A stretch of 64,000 nt of DNA. Source: Symbiodinium natans. Lineage: Eukaryota > Sar > Dinophyceae > Suessiales > Symbiodiniaceae. A program made the translations under genes and the position numbers. The DNA lies in assembly GCA_905221605.1 (NCBI GenBank), contig CAJNDS010000058.1, positions 72,501 to 136,500 on the forward strand, in the 5' to 3' direction. The notes under the pieces were generated by a model. The model worked only from the letters and a program-made list of their open reading frames with translations. It did not search any database and had not been told where the DNA came from. This document shows positions 1 to 11,909 of this stretch, piece by piece (positions within the stretch are counted from its first letter, which is position 1; each line of letters starts with the position of its first letter).

Positions 1-1400
1 TGTATTTTTTGAAAATTGTCTATTATACATTACTCTATATGACTCTATATTATTGTATATTATTCCAAATTATTGCATATGATTGTGCATTAGTGCATGT
101 TCTTGTAGGTTATTTCATGTTATTGTACATTATTGCATATTATTTGGTATAGTATTGTAGGCTATTGTATATTATGGTATATTATTGGATATTGCTGTAT
201 ATTCTTGTATGGTTTTTATATTGTTGTTTTTTATTCAATTATTGTGAACTACTGGAAATTATTGTAAGTACTTCTCTTTTTGTAAAAGTATATTACTGTA
301 TATTCTTGTGTCTAATTGCATTTTGTTGTATATAGTTGTGTAGTATTGTATCTTTTTTGTATCTTATTGTGTCGTAATGTATATTTGCGAAGACAATGCT
401 GGCATCTTGGGTTTGGAAGGGATTCATGTGCTTTGAAGCAAGCTTGCCCAGCTTAAAAAAACAGCGGGGGGGGGGGGGGGGGGGGGGGGGGCAGCCCCCC
501 GCATTTGCAAACACAATGCTCGCATCATGGGTTTGGAAGGGTTGCATACACTTTGAAGCAAGCTTGCCCGGCTCCAAAAGAACAATATAAATATGTATTG
601 TGTACTAGGCATTGGACTATATGACTTTATATATATATATACGCATACATGCATACACATGCTTTAATAAATTTTATCATATTGTATCATACTATACGAG
701 ATTATATTATATAAAACTGTATTATGTTGTCTTATCTTATATTGTGTCATATTATATTATGTTATATTATATATATAATTATATTATATTGTGATATATG
801 GTACTATACTATATTATATTATATTGCATTGAGCTAGATTATATGTATATTTATGTTTAATATATAATATATAATATGCAATATATTGTATATAATAATA
901 TAATATGTATATGTAATATAATATATAATAATACAATATATAATAAAAATAATATAAAAAAAACATATAAATGTAATATAAAATCAGAATACATATTATA
1001 TAATGTATAATATATAGTAATAGAATATAATATAAGATATAATAATAATATATATATTAATATGAATAATAATATAATAATTAATGAAAAAAAAGAGAAT
1101 TCAGTTTAAAATAATGCAATAATGTATTGCAATAATATATTGCAATAAAATGGACTATGGTGTGATATAATCTAATTACATCTTATATTTTATACTATAC
1201 TATATTTTATATTATGCTATATTCTATTATATGATACTGTATTATATATATATATATATATATTATATTATATTATCTTATATTATATGAAATTATATTA
1301 GATTATATATAAATACATTATATATTATTATATTACATTATACTATGTTTATAGATATAGATATATATATATATATATATATATCAATTCTTATGTTATA
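1..1400. other. AT-rich gene-free DNA
   Basis: Very AT-rich sequence made of degenerate TATTGTATATTATT-like words, with (TA)n runs near 1243-1262 and 1363-1384. No coding exon, RNA gene or recognisable element is visible apart from the duplicated block described at 384-573. Confidence 0.7.
384..573. repeat. 70-bp direct duplication around a G/C homopolymer
   Basis: Two diverged copies of about 70 bp (384-455 and 504-573) share the words AATGCT, CATC, GGGTTTGGAAGGG and CTTTGAAGCAAGCTTGCCC. Between them lies a run of more than 20 G followed by a short C run. Apparent ORFs on both strands here are products of the duplication and the homopolymer. Confidence 0.75.
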
Positions 1401-1459
1401 CTACATAGTAACTATACCATTATCATGATGTCCAAAACAAGTACATCAATAAAAACAAG

Positions 1460-1630
1460 AAAATCTGAGCACGGGACCGGGAAACCACGGAACCAGAGGA
1501 CGAGACGACCACGGGACCAGAGCACCAGAGGACCGTAGGACAAGAGGACCAAGGGACCAGAAGGCCAGAGGACCAGAAGACCAAACGACCAGAGGGCCAG
1601 AGGACCAGGGGACCAGGTGACCAGAAGGCC
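1460..1630. repeat. GGACCAGA minisatellite
   Basis: Degenerate tandem repeat of about 9-10 bp built on ACCAGAGG and GACCA. It gives a low-complexity open frame on the minus strand that is not a gene. Confidence 0.6.
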
Positions 1631-1957
1631 TGGGGCCAACGTTACCAAGGCCACCAAGCCAGGGCCAACGTTAGGAAAAAAACACACCGGGCCCTCTGAA
1701 ACCTTCTCCCTCAAACCTTACAAGCCCCAAACACTGAAACCATGTAAACTCCACCCAAACCCTAAAAACCTTTGCGATCAACTACGAACTGCCGAACCCC
1801 CCCCCCCCCCCCAAAAAAAAAAAAAAAAAGAAAAAGAAAGTATTCTTCCCTATTAGGGTAATATAGGGATTAATGATTCTTATTGTTTTGGGGGCCTAAA
1901 CCCTAAACCCTAAATCCTAAACCCTAAGCCCTAAAACCTAAACCCTTAACCCTAAAC

Positions 1958-4153
1958 GCGACGGAAGGGCCCCGAGGAGCAACGTCTGGAAGACGGTCAT
2001 GGGAGCCAGCTTGAGCGTCTGCAGCACGTTGATGATCCTTTGCAGTCCCACCCTAAACCCTAAGCCCCAGGTTATATAGGTTTTAGGGTTTCATGGCGTC
2101 ATAGGGCTTAGGGTTCCATAGGGTTCCATAGGGTTTCATAGGGTTTCATAAGGTGTCATAGGGTATCATAGGGGTTCGGGTTTTAGGGTTCATAGGGTTT
2201 AGGGCCATAGTCCAACGGAAGTCCGCATTCGCGAGATAGCCCGGCACCCGATGGCAACCTCGTCCATGGCTGTCGGGAGCCCGTTTTGCCAGGAACATGT
2301 CGGCCGCTAGCAGACTACTCCTGGGACCCTCTTAACCTACAGTTTTATGGGCTATACCTACTAATTAAGTAAGGGACCCTAAACCCTAGACCCTAAACCC
2401 TAAACCCCAAACCCAAGCCCTGCGATTCAGATTTGGGTATTTACTACTACACTGTTGGTAAAGAGGGCCTCAGGCTCTCGATGAGTAGTGGACCAGCGAA
2501 ATCTCAAAATAGCCACCACAGGGCTCCAAGAGCAACATGGTCCCTAAACCCCACAATCCTGAACCCTAAACCCTAAACCCTAAACCCTAAACCCCGAACC
2601 CGAAGCCGCCCCGCTTCAACGCGCGACCTCGGGCCCTGACCCACAAACGCCTTCGACGATAACTGCGGCAATGGCGATCGTCAAGATGCTCATTTCCAAG
2701 GGCCTGGGTTTAGGGTTTAGGGTCCAGGGTTTCGGGTTTAGGCTTTAGGGTCTGGTTAGGGTTGAGGGGTTAGAATTCTGAAGCTTGCGGGCTGAAGGAT
2801 GAAGAGGTTCAGGGGTTTAGGCTTGTGAGACTTAAGACCCACTGAGGGCATAGATTGAGACCTGCCATAGGGGGTAGAGGTTAAGTCAAGAAACCATCAA
2901 AGCCCTAAACCCTACAGAGTCACCTAAACCCGAAACCCTAATTCCTAAATCCTCACTCCTCAACCTTAAACCCGAAACCCTAAACCTAAAAAATCACCAA
3001 TCAGAACCGTTTGCTGGCCCCATACATAGAATTGCATCGTAAACGGAAAAAACATCATCTGACATCAGTGCCTTTTGACTTCTCTTGTACTGTGCGGGGA
3101 GGTAATGTCTGGAATTATCAGCGGTGAGTGAATCAATACAAGTAGAATCATCAGAAAAAGTCGACCTGAGAAAGCAGGTCAGTACAACCATCGTAAAGCC
3201 CTCAGCGGCTAACCTCCCACCCCTCCCGCAAAAAAAGGAAAAGAAAACACCCCCCCCCCTTGCTGACGAAGCGCATGATGTAGGCTTGGTAGAACAGGAA
3301 GAACCTCAGCTAGGCTCCCAAGGCGTGTTTTGCTCAGGGTGCAGGGTTTCGGGTTATGAGTTCAGGGTTTAGGGCGAAGGGGTTCAGGGTGCAGTTACAT
3401 GTTGAAGGGCTGCCGCACCTGTTTAGGGTTTAGGCTTAGCGTTTAGGGTTTAGGGTTTAGGGCCCGAGTGTCCCCTGAGGCATACCTATATCCAATGATT
3501 TCCTCTGTGCATGGGCCAGGAGACTATCCAATCCAAGAACAACACTGTGCAACGATACTGCTGCTGCTAGGGTGTAGGGTTTAGGGTTTAGGGTTGAGGG
3601 CTTAGGGTTTAGGGTTTGGGGTTTACGGTTTAGGGTTTAGGCTCCCTGCCTCATGTGCACGTGGCCCATGCCTTAACTTTGCATTGGTAGCCTAGAATCC
3701 TGGCCTGAATCGGGACTTCACTGTTTAGGATTTAGGGTTTAGGGCTTAGGGTTCTCCAAAACATGAGAAGTGCGTAGTTCTACGTGCTAGACAGCACACC
3801 CCCCCCCGTCAGGGCGTGCCATTCTGACAATGTATAACATGTGGGGTCTAGGTATGGAAACTGCAGTTCAGAAAAACATGATAGAGTCAGATATGGCGTA
3901 CAACAAGATGGACGTGGTGGTTCATTGAACGTGGCCACTCGTATCGTGTAGAGCTTAGCAGCCCAGTAACCACATTCCAATACGGGCACCCCTTTTTTTG
4001 GTTGGTTACTTTATAAGGGAACCAGAACCAAAAAAAGGAAAAGGGTACCACTGGGCTACCCAGAGAGGCATGTTCGAGCCCACCATGGCAGCCGTGGCAT
4101 ACAACTTGCTGCCGAGGCACGTCAGCACCACAATGGTGATTGAAGTCAGCAAC
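1958..4153 (-). CDS. Unrecognised gene, partial: several membrane-like exons
   Basis: Several minus-strand islands between telomere-type repeats read as exons. The best is 4060-4153, which starts after an AG|G acceptor and encodes a hydrophobic segment containing TSITIVVLTCLGSKLYA. It is followed across a 106-nt introner-like intron by 3953 downward, beginning LYTIRVATFNEPPRPS in the same phase. Others are 3259-3309 (17 residues with FFLFYQAYIMRFVSK), about 3480-3555 (with CTVLFLDWIVSW), about 2213-2290 (with MDEVAIGCRAISRM) and 1958-2037 (with IINVLQTLKLAPMTVFQTLL). I cannot join all of them in phase or name the product. The hydrophobic composition suggests a membrane protein. It may be one gene or two, and its end lies outside what I can define. 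Confidence 0.3.
3954..4060 (-). mobile_element. Introner-like element, family 2 (GGTAGCCCAGT ends)
   Basis: A 106-bp element with inverted ends related to GGTAGCCCAGT...ACTGGGCTACC. On the minus strand the preceding exon ends in TGG at 4060, the element supplies a GT donor at 4059-4058, and an AAG acceptor ends at 3954. The reading frame continues in phase 0 with CTC TAC ACG. The intron (3954-4059) is essentially the element itself. Similar copies are at 10971-11076 and 22174-22334, with relics at 9641-9810. Confidence 0.65.
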
Positions 4154-4768
4154 CTCGACAGTAGCTGGACAAATCTGAGCCCCAAAACCCGAACCCGATC
4201 CCTTGCTCTGAACCGGGGGTCCACAAATATCCCCAAACAAACTCAAGGGCCCATTCAGAATCCTCTATCAGGTAAGGAACCATATGAAGGGCCCATGAAA
4301 CTGGGCTCAAAATGGGGGGTTTCCCAAAACCAGGGACCCCTAATATAGATCCCCAAATTGAAAGATTCCCTTGTAGTCAGGACCCAATAATTTTAGCGGC
4401 AATCAAAGCACAACAGAAAAGCAAAACCCGAAGAAACACTGAGCTCCCAATCCGGGAAGCAGGAAGAAGGTCATGTCGCAAACCAGGCCCTAAACCCTAA
4501 ACCCTAAACCCCGAACCCTAAACCCTAAACCCTACCCAATCCAAGGAGCAGGAAGAAGGTCATGTCGTAGACCAAGCCAAGCTCGAGTCCTGGCTGCGAG
4601 GTTGTGGCTCTCAGGCTCTCGGCTAGGGGATGGGTACCTTATTAGGTTTTGATTGGGGTTTAGGGTTTAGGATTTAGGGTTTAGGGTTTAGGGATTCGGG
4701 GGACCCTTGGGGGGGGGGGGGGGGGGGTACCCCTATTTGGGGAAATACTCCAGATGGTTCTTGATTTC

Positions 4769-7700
4769 TCAGAAAGAAGCGGGGATGCCAAAATCGATAA
4801 TCTGCTCGAGGAAATTGTCCCATTCTGGGGCATCAGGTATGCGGCAATGTCGTCTGAAGTCACATGTCAGTGCGCCAGCTATGACAGCCACATTTCAATA
4901 ATTCCGAACCCTAAACCCTAAACCCTTATGCCCCAGACCGACCTGGCCGCCGTTTTGGAGCATATCCCGATCAACCTCTGGGAGCCAGTCGATCTGAAGA
5001 AGATATGCGATCGCACGCTGCAAGGGTTTAGGGTTCAGGGTTCTGGGTTTAGGGTTTAGGGTGTAGGGTATAGGGTTTAGGGTTTAGGGTTTTCCTGGCC
5101 GACTGGTAGAAGTCAACAGCGACTGCTGCCTCTTGGCGGAGTTCACGAAGTGTGCTGCAGGCTTGTAGGGTTTGGGGGTTCAGGGTTTGGGGTTTAGAGT
5201 TTGGGGTTTATGCAAACAGTCACAGTTTGGGGTTTAGAGTTTGGGGTTCAGGGTTTGGGGTTTAGGGTTTAGAGTTTGGGGTTTGGGGTTTAGGGTGAGG
5301 ATTTAGGGACTTAGGTAGATAGGGCTTTGGGGTTTGTGGTTTAGGGTTAGCTAGGAAGGCACAAGAAGTTTCTGGTTCAGGGTTCGTCTGGGACTCATGG
5401 TAGTTTAGGGTTGGGTTCAGAGCTTCGGATCTAGGGCTTGATCTAGAGCTCATGGTTTACCCTAAACCCTAAACCCTAAACCCTAAGCCCTAAACCCTAA
5501 ACCCTAAACCCTAAACCCTAAACCCTAAACCCTAAACCCTAAACCCTAAACCCTAAACCCTAACCCTAAACCCTACACCCTAAACCCTAAGGCTTTTGGG
5601 CTCTAGGGATCCCTTAGGTCCATGGTTACGTGCTCCTTCGAGGATCTTGGGCTTCAGGGTTTAGGGTTGAGGGCTTAGGGTTTAGGTTTAGGGTTTAGGG
5701 TTTAGGGTTTAGGGTTTAGGGTTTAGGGTTTAGGGTTGAGGGTTGAGGGCTTAGGGTTTAGGGTTTAAGGTGAAGGGTCCTAAACCCCAAAGTATGTTAA
5801 AGCATGGTGCTTGTTTATGGGTTTTGGGCTGCTTTTTTTTAACTACGCAGGGCTGAGTGTATCCAAGCGTGGTGCAGCCTCATGGATGGAAAGTGTTTTT
5901 TGGGGCTGCTGCTGGCGGGGTTGTCGGCTACGCTACTACTTGGGGGTTCATGGTGCTGATTAACCAATTATAACTGTACTTTTAACCTTCTGATAAGCCC
6001 CTTAAGTGCTCTAATATGGCTCTGAGTGCAGTATGAACAAGTACAATGAACCTCCAAGTATGTAGGTGCCAATTTCGCTGCAAAAGCCATGGCGTTTGCT
6101 TTCAGAAGTCTGACCCAGCATCGGGTTCAGGGTTCAGGGTTTGGGTTTAGGGGTTAACACTAGACCCTAAACCTAAACTATCGTTTAGGAGTTGAGAGTT
6201 TTAGAAGGCAGGGAACCAACTAGTGCTAGGTGACACTAAACCTTTCCAACTGGCCAGTGCTATCATCTCATGTCTTTTCTTCTCTGAACAACCCCATCCA
6301 CAAGCTACAAGGTCCACAACGGCTCGCATACTTAAGCCGATCAACCTCAAACCACGTACCTAAACCTGCTAGACCCTCGACCCCCAAACCCCAAACCCCA
6401 AACCCCTAAACCCCTAAACCCCTAAACCCCTAGACCCCTAAACCCTAAACCCTAAGCCCACCCATGCAAGCAACAACATGCCGGCCGGACCCCAGTAGCC
6501 GAAGTAGAAGCGCAAGTGCTGGAGGCATGGCAGGGTCATGATCAGCACCTGAGGGTTTAGGGTTTAGGGTTTAGGGTTTAGGGTTTAGGGTTTAGGGTTT
6601 AGGGTTAGGGGTTTCGGATCATTCTAACAAAGGCCCTTGAAGCACTCTGAGACTATTCCTTTCTGGCTCGTGGGGAACGGGGGCGTCTCTGTAACTGACG
6701 AAGATTCCAATGCCCTACCTAGTATACTACCACAACCCTACTACCCCCTGGCCATAAACCCTAAACCCGAAACCCTAAACCGCCCTAAGGAAGCCTTGTA
6801 TGCTTGGACACGATTTTGGGATCCCGTGATAAGGCGAGAGTCAGGGGTTTCGGGGGCCTTTTGGGGTTGCCTTAGATGAAGGTTTCCAAGTCTGGGCCCT
6901 GAATTTGGGTCCCTTGTTACTTGCGGTTTAGGGTTTAGGGTTTAGGGTTTAGGGTTTAGGGTTTAGGGTTTAGGGTTTAGGGTTTAGGGTTTAGGGTTTA
7001 GGGTTTAGATACGGACCCCATACTTCCGATCCCTATAAACAAGGGTCAGGGACCAGACTTTGGGCCCATGGTACATTGGGGCTCAGAAGTCCTAAACCCT
7101 GAACCCCTAAACCCTAAACCCTAAACCCTAAACCCTAAACTCTAAACCCTAAACCCTAAACCCTAAACCCTAAACCCTAAACCCTAAACCCTAAACCCTA
7201 AACCCTAAACCCTAAACCCTAACCCTAAACCCTAAACCCTAAACCCTAAACCCTAAACCCTAAACCCTGAAATCTGTGGTGGGCCCCGGCGGCATGCTTC
7301 GCTTTTCGGCGTTTCGCAGGTGCGGTAGATGAGCATGTTTTCAAGGGACTCAAGGAGGACCCTTATAAGGGACGTTAGGGTTTAGGGTTTAGGGTTTAGG
7401 GTTTAGGGTTTAGGGTTTAGGGTTTAGGGTTTAGGGTTTAGGGTTTAGGGTTGAGGGTTAGGGTTTAGGGCTTAGGGCTTAGGATTTGGGGGTTATTTAG
7501 GGGCTACTTATGTATATAAGGGTTGTATAGGCGAATAAGATTATATATGGGTCCCCTCTAGGGGTGCCTCCTTATACCCCTTAAATGTTCGCTTCAGGGC
7601 CTCAAGACTGGTATTTCGACCCTCTTGCCCATGAGAAGGAGTTTGCCTGCAAACCTGGGTGCAGTCAGCACGAAATGACGGCAGGATCTGTCTTCGAAAG

Positions 7701-10700
7701 ATGGCAACCTTGAATCCTAAACCCTAAACCCTTTGAGCAGCCAGGTGAGGGGGCGGAGCACTTTGCATCGCCACAACCATACCAAAGCCCTTATGCATCG
7801 GACCAAAGGCCCCAACATCCCAGAAACCCACTTACAGGGTTTAGGTTTAGGGTAAAGGTTTAGAGTTTAGGGTAAAGGGTTGAGGGTTTAGGGTTTAGGG
7901 TAAACCGAGTTCACATGCGCCTATAGAAATTCAATACTATGTCGAAATCAACCCCAGGACAGGCCTGACTCCAGGATAGTCGTTCCTTCTTAACAGGCAT
8001 GCCACCCCCAATCCCGGAGGTACATCCACTAGGTTGCCCAGTAGTTAAGACGAGAAAAAGAGCCTAAGCCTATGCAAAGGGAACAAGGCTCGTACTGGGC
8101 ATCCTAGTTCCAAGGACTCCTCCGAAGGGAGGGCATGAGGTATCCAATGTAGGGCTTAAGACTGAAGGTATGCAGTCTGTGAAGTTCGGATGCAATATGA
8201 ACGAGGACCTGGATCTTGTCTTTGATCGGCTGTGGCTGTGGCACTTTGCATAGCCAAAAGCTGGACTGTGGCCTGTAGACTTGTCACGCGTCGCCAAGAA
8301 CTCAGCACCAGAGCATAAATCTCAAGAAGTAGTGAGCATTCACCGGCCTAAGCCCCCAAAACCCTAAATAAACCTGCGGCCAACACCTGTTCTTGACGGC
8401 TTGTCAAAGCCGCCTTCATCAGACGGCAGTCTGCACTGCACCATGTGCCGTCGAGTGCGAATTGCCCCCAACTTCATGGTGATATACTGGGGTGGATCTG
8501 GGCACCCTAAACAAAGTTCACATGCGCCGACAGATATTCATCACTGTGTCGAAATCAATCCCAGGACAGGCCTGACTCCAGGATAGCTGCTCGTTCTTAA
8601 CGGGCATGCCACCCCCAATCCCGGAGGTACATCCACTAGGTTGCCCAGTAGTTAAGACGAGAAAGGGAGCCTTTTGTTGCTTAAACGGGTTTATATGGGA
8701 TCTAAGCCTATGCAAAGGGAACAAGGCTCGTACTGGGCATCCTAGTTCCAAGGACTCCTCCGAAGGGAGGGCATGAGGTATCCAATGTAGGGCTCAAGAC
8801 TGAAGGTATGCAGTCTGTGAAGTCCGGATGCAATATGAACGAGGACCTGGATCTTGTCTTTGATTGGCTGTGGCTGTGGCACTTTGCATAGCCATAAGCA
8901 GGCCTGTGGCCTGTAGACTTGTCACGCGTCGCCAAGAACACAGCACCAGAGCATAAATCACAAGAAGTAGTGAGCATTCACCGGCCTAAGCCCCAAAAAC
9001 CCTAAATATACCTGAGGCCAACTCCTGTTCTTGACGGCTTGTCAAAGCCGCCTTCATCAGACGGCAGTCTGCACTGCACCATGTGCCGTCGAGTGCGAAT
9101 TGCCCCCAACTTCGTTGGAGTTTCATGTGCCTTTCTGAGATCACCTGTAGTCTCACCGATGTGATCTGAAAGGATGTTGCGCTTAGCTTTTGCATGCAAC
9201 AACATGTCCGCCGTGAATGGGCATGTTGATTGAATTCAGTTGGGCTTCTGCTGACTCCCGGCACTAGAAACAAAGCCAGTCCGATTAGATCAGTCTAGCA
9301 GCTCAGGTCTTGGATTGAACTCTCTGTTACGGCAGACACGGATATCAGCACCCATGATCTTCCCACCGGGCGGCTAATCATTGGGCCACCTCTGGATATC
9401 GCATGGTTGGATACGCGATCCGTTTTATGGCGAGCTCTGCGAATATAGGGGCCTTAATAGCTTAGAATAGGGTTTTGGGGATTATCATCAGCATAACTGT
9501 ACAGGACCATAAGGGAAGACAACTAGTAAGTACTCCGACCCCTATAGTAATCTCCTCAAGCCTGTTATCGGTTCTCAGGCCGCGTTGAGGACCTTGGGGC
9601 ACGGCGCCGGTGTCGAGATCGACTGTTTGGAACCGTCGGCCTAGGTTGCCCAGTAACCCAGGATGAAAAAGGGTGCCCTTTTTGGCTTAAAGTGGTTTAG
9701 AAGGGAACCTAACCCCCCCCCCCCCCCGCCCCCCCAAAAGGGGAATAAGAGCCTAGGATTAAAAAGGGTGCCTTTTTTTGCTTAAAGTGGCTGATAAAGG
9801 GAACCTAAATCCACCCCCCCAAAAAAAGGGAATATAACGGTACTACTGACCATCCGAGCGGCTGAAGATCCACGGCGGGCATCATGGCCCTCGCCTTCTT
9901 CAAGGCCACGGCGCCTGCACGCTGGGCTTTCGTCACTTGCTCCCCCGTGCTTGGGAGCGATGGCTGGGATATCGTGCGGTCTGTTTGCCTTAGTTGCTGT
10001 GCTCATGAGCCCCAGAAAAGTGTACACTTTCAGTTCTTTAGGGGATGATAATATCCCCAAAAAGTGTAAAGTGTGCTCATCCAGCTGCTAAGTTGCGCCC
10101 TTGCCATCAAGGTAGAGGACACCGGTGGAGGCACCATCGCCACCTTGTCTGGGTGCATATGGCAACCGCACCTGTTCTCCACGTTCATCTGCAAGCCCTG
10201 CACGTGCGAGCGTACCATGTCCCGATTGCGCCGGGCAGTCTGCAACGCTTGCGCGGTGCTGGTGTTGACGCACTTCACACTGGCATAGCCCTTGTGTGGC
10301 AAGCAGGTGAAGCCACTCGGCACGAAGCCTTGGATGGCCCGTAAAAACAACTCTTTGAAAGAAATTCCTGAATATGGTTTAAGAGTTTAGGGTTTAGGGT
10401 TTATAGTTCAGGGTTATTCCTGAATATGATCCTCTAAAACCCAATAAGGTGGAGATATAAAATGTACCAAGGGCCTTGCCGAGAAGCAAAAGCCCTGCTG
10501 GAAGCCGGTGGTACGCTGCGGCGTGTAGTCTGTGTAGTCTGGCACGTCCTCTTGGAGGTTCATGGTACTTATTAACCTGTTCTCACAGCACTTATACCTG
10601 TATACTATTTAAAACCATATTAGGGCACTTGAGGCGCTGATAAGTGGGTTATAAGTACAGTTCTTATTGGTTAATAAGTGGCATGAACCTCCAAGTGACG

Positions 10701-11908
10701 GTGCCGTAGATATGCCGTGCACTCCCCCTACCCCCTCGCCCCAAACCCTAAACCCTAAACCTTGAACTCCCTAAACGCCCTAAACCCTAAGTCCCAAACC
10801 CCTCAAGGAAGGGCTCCAGGATTTCTTCGCTGTGGTCGCCCGACCGAGCCAGTGGTGTGAGCCACAGGCCGTCGATGCCTCTGCAACCCCTACGACTACT
10901 GGGCTTAGGCTTTAGGGTTTAGGGTTTACGGTTTAGGCTTTCGGTCCGTTTGGGGTGTAGGGATTGATGACTTGGTAGCCCAGTACTGTAACCATTTACA
11001 ATAAGGGCACCCTTTTTGGGGTTGGTTACTTTAGAAGGGAACCCAAAAAATAAAGTAGAGGGTACACTGGGCTACCTAGATGAGAAATAGAAGGGGTGAT
11101 TAGTTTAACGTATTCCCAAGAGTGGCTTTAAAAAACAGCGAAACAGAACTCCGACTAATTGAGCCAAGATTTGCTCGTGGTACCTTCGGCTGGCGGAGCC
11201 ACGGTGTCGGCGGATTGTGCCTCAACCCACGCCACCGCTTCCTCGTCGTCCGTGTCCGGCCAAGGCAGGTCTTCTGCGGTGCTTTCCTTTTAGGGTTCTA
11301 TAGGGTTTAGGGTTTAGTTCGTGTATGTGTTGTTGTAATATTTGGTTTCTTTAAATTTCCTGCCTGCGTTTACCAAAGCGTTTGAAAGGTGACTTTTGCT
11401 AGTACACAACAATCCTCAAGGATGTTCAAGGATACCTGCTCAGCAGCTACTATATACACGCTCCCTTAGAACCTTAATAAAAATACTATTTTTTCATATC
11501 CTCTTGGGTTTTAAAATAAACAAAAACAAGCAGGAATTCCCAAGGGGATATAGGTTAAGCTTCTGGCCCCTGCTGCTCCCCAAGTGATTCGATGCTTGGT
11601 TTCGAGCCACGCTCGACATTGACCTCGCTGAGCTCCAAGGACGTGTAGCCGGAGAAACTGCGGCAGCGACGGAGTGTGCCTGGACCCAGGAGTAACCTAG
11701 GAATAGAAAGGGTATCCTTTTGGTTTAGGGTTTAGGGTTTAGGGTTCAGGGTTTAGGGATAAGGGTTTAGGGTTTAGGGAACCCCAACCCTAAAACAAGA
11801 AATAAGGGCCTACTCCGGGTCCTAGGTGCTCTGCGCGGCAGAAGGCTTGGCGTCGAGGTTGAGGAACACCCGCTGCAGGGGAGGAAGGCGCCGTTCCACG
11901 AAAGCCAT
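4769..11908 (-). CDS. Unrecognised multi-exon protein
   Basis: At least 17 minus-strand islands read as coding exons. A possible start Met is at 11908 (MAFVERRLPPLQRVFLNLDA, in a good start context). Well-bounded exons include 11184-11286 (acidic, EDLPWPDTDDEEAVAWVE), 11076 upward joined to 10970 downward, 10803-10878 (DGLWLTPLARSGDHSEEI), 10689-10727 joined to 10475-10548 (LRHRHLE then DVPDYTDYTPQRTTGFQQ), 10172-10328, 9851-9949 (EQVTKAQRAGAVALKKARAM), 7655-7708, 7274-7361 (VLLESLENMLIYRTC), 6629-6714, 6462-6548 (29 residues, hydrophobic, FYFGYWGPAGMLLLAW), 6052-6109, 5095-5154 and 4943-5017 (AIAYLLQIDWLPEVDRDML). A last exon at 4769-4853 ends in TGA after WDNFLEQIIDFGIPASF. I recognise no domain. 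Not all exon phases join, so exons are missing or two genes are present. Three introns here coincide with mobile elements. Confidence 0.4.
5939..6058 (-). mobile_element. Introner-like element, family 1 (CTTGGAGGTTCATGG ends)
   Basis: A 120-bp element with inverted ends (CTTGGGGGTTCATGG on the left, the complement of CTTGGAGGTTCATTG on the right) flanked by TA on both sides. On the minus strand it follows an exon at 6052-6109 encoding LLKANAMAFAAKLAPTYLE. The last codons TAC TTG GAG use the element's own end, and the GT donor lies inside the inverted repeat. The downstream join is unclear because stops follow the element end directly, so a slightly later acceptor must be used. Confidence 0.6.
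7903..9113. repeat. Direct tandem duplication of about 600 bp
   Basis: The block at about 7903-8476 recurs at about 8516-9113 with a few substitutions. The second copy has an extra insert of about 35 bp near 8671. Shared words include TTCACATGCGCC, CCAGGACAGGCCTGACTCC and GGTTGCCCAGTAGTTAAGACG; the last is a relic of the family 2 element end. Open frames in both copies are not convincing exons. Confidence 0.8.
9641..9810. mobile_element. Relic copies of the family 2 element
   Basis: CTAGGTTGCCCAGTAACC followed by AAAGGGTGCC and GGGAACCTAA, repeated in part from 9738 to 9810. It matches one end and the interior of the family 2 element. On the minus strand the CCTAG at the element end is followed at once by an open exon reading ADGSKQSISTPAPCPK, so it may supply an acceptor. 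Confidence 0.5.
10549..10695 (-). mobile_element. Introner-like element, family 1, forming a whole intron
   Basis: The element spans 10551-10695 with about 30-bp inverted ends beginning CTTGGAGGTTCATGG. On the minus strand exon 10689-10727 (13 codons, ending CAC TTG GAG) is followed by the donor GTTCATG inside the inverted end. The acceptor is CCAAGAG just outside the other end, and exon 10475-10548 resumes in phase 0 with GAC GTG CCA GAC. The intron 10549-10688 (140 nt) is therefore almost exactly the element. Confidence 0.75.
10971..11076 (-). mobile_element. Introner-like element, family 2, forming a whole intron
   Basis: The element begins GGTAGCCCAGT at 10974 and ends ACTGGGCTACC at 11076. 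On the minus strand an exon ending CAT CTA G is interrupted at 11075 by the donor GTAGCCC. The acceptor CTACCAAG ends at 10971, and the frame resumes with TC ATC AAT CCC. The join reads SISHL then VINPYTPNGPK with a phase 1 intron of 105 nt. Confidence 0.7.
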
Positions 11909-11909
11909 G

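Noticed and set aside
4930-5025. Plus-strand exon starting MPQTDLAAVLEH
   Set aside because: The minus strand of the same island gives a 25-codon phase 0 exon with AG acceptor and GT donor, and all neighbours are on the minus strand. The plus reading remains open but less likely.
9276-9400. tRNA-like or SINE-like A and B box words (GTTCAATCC; also GGTTCGAATCC at about 12028)
   Set aside because: The stems do not pair into a cloverleaf and the spacing does not fit a tRNA. Possible SINE relics at best.
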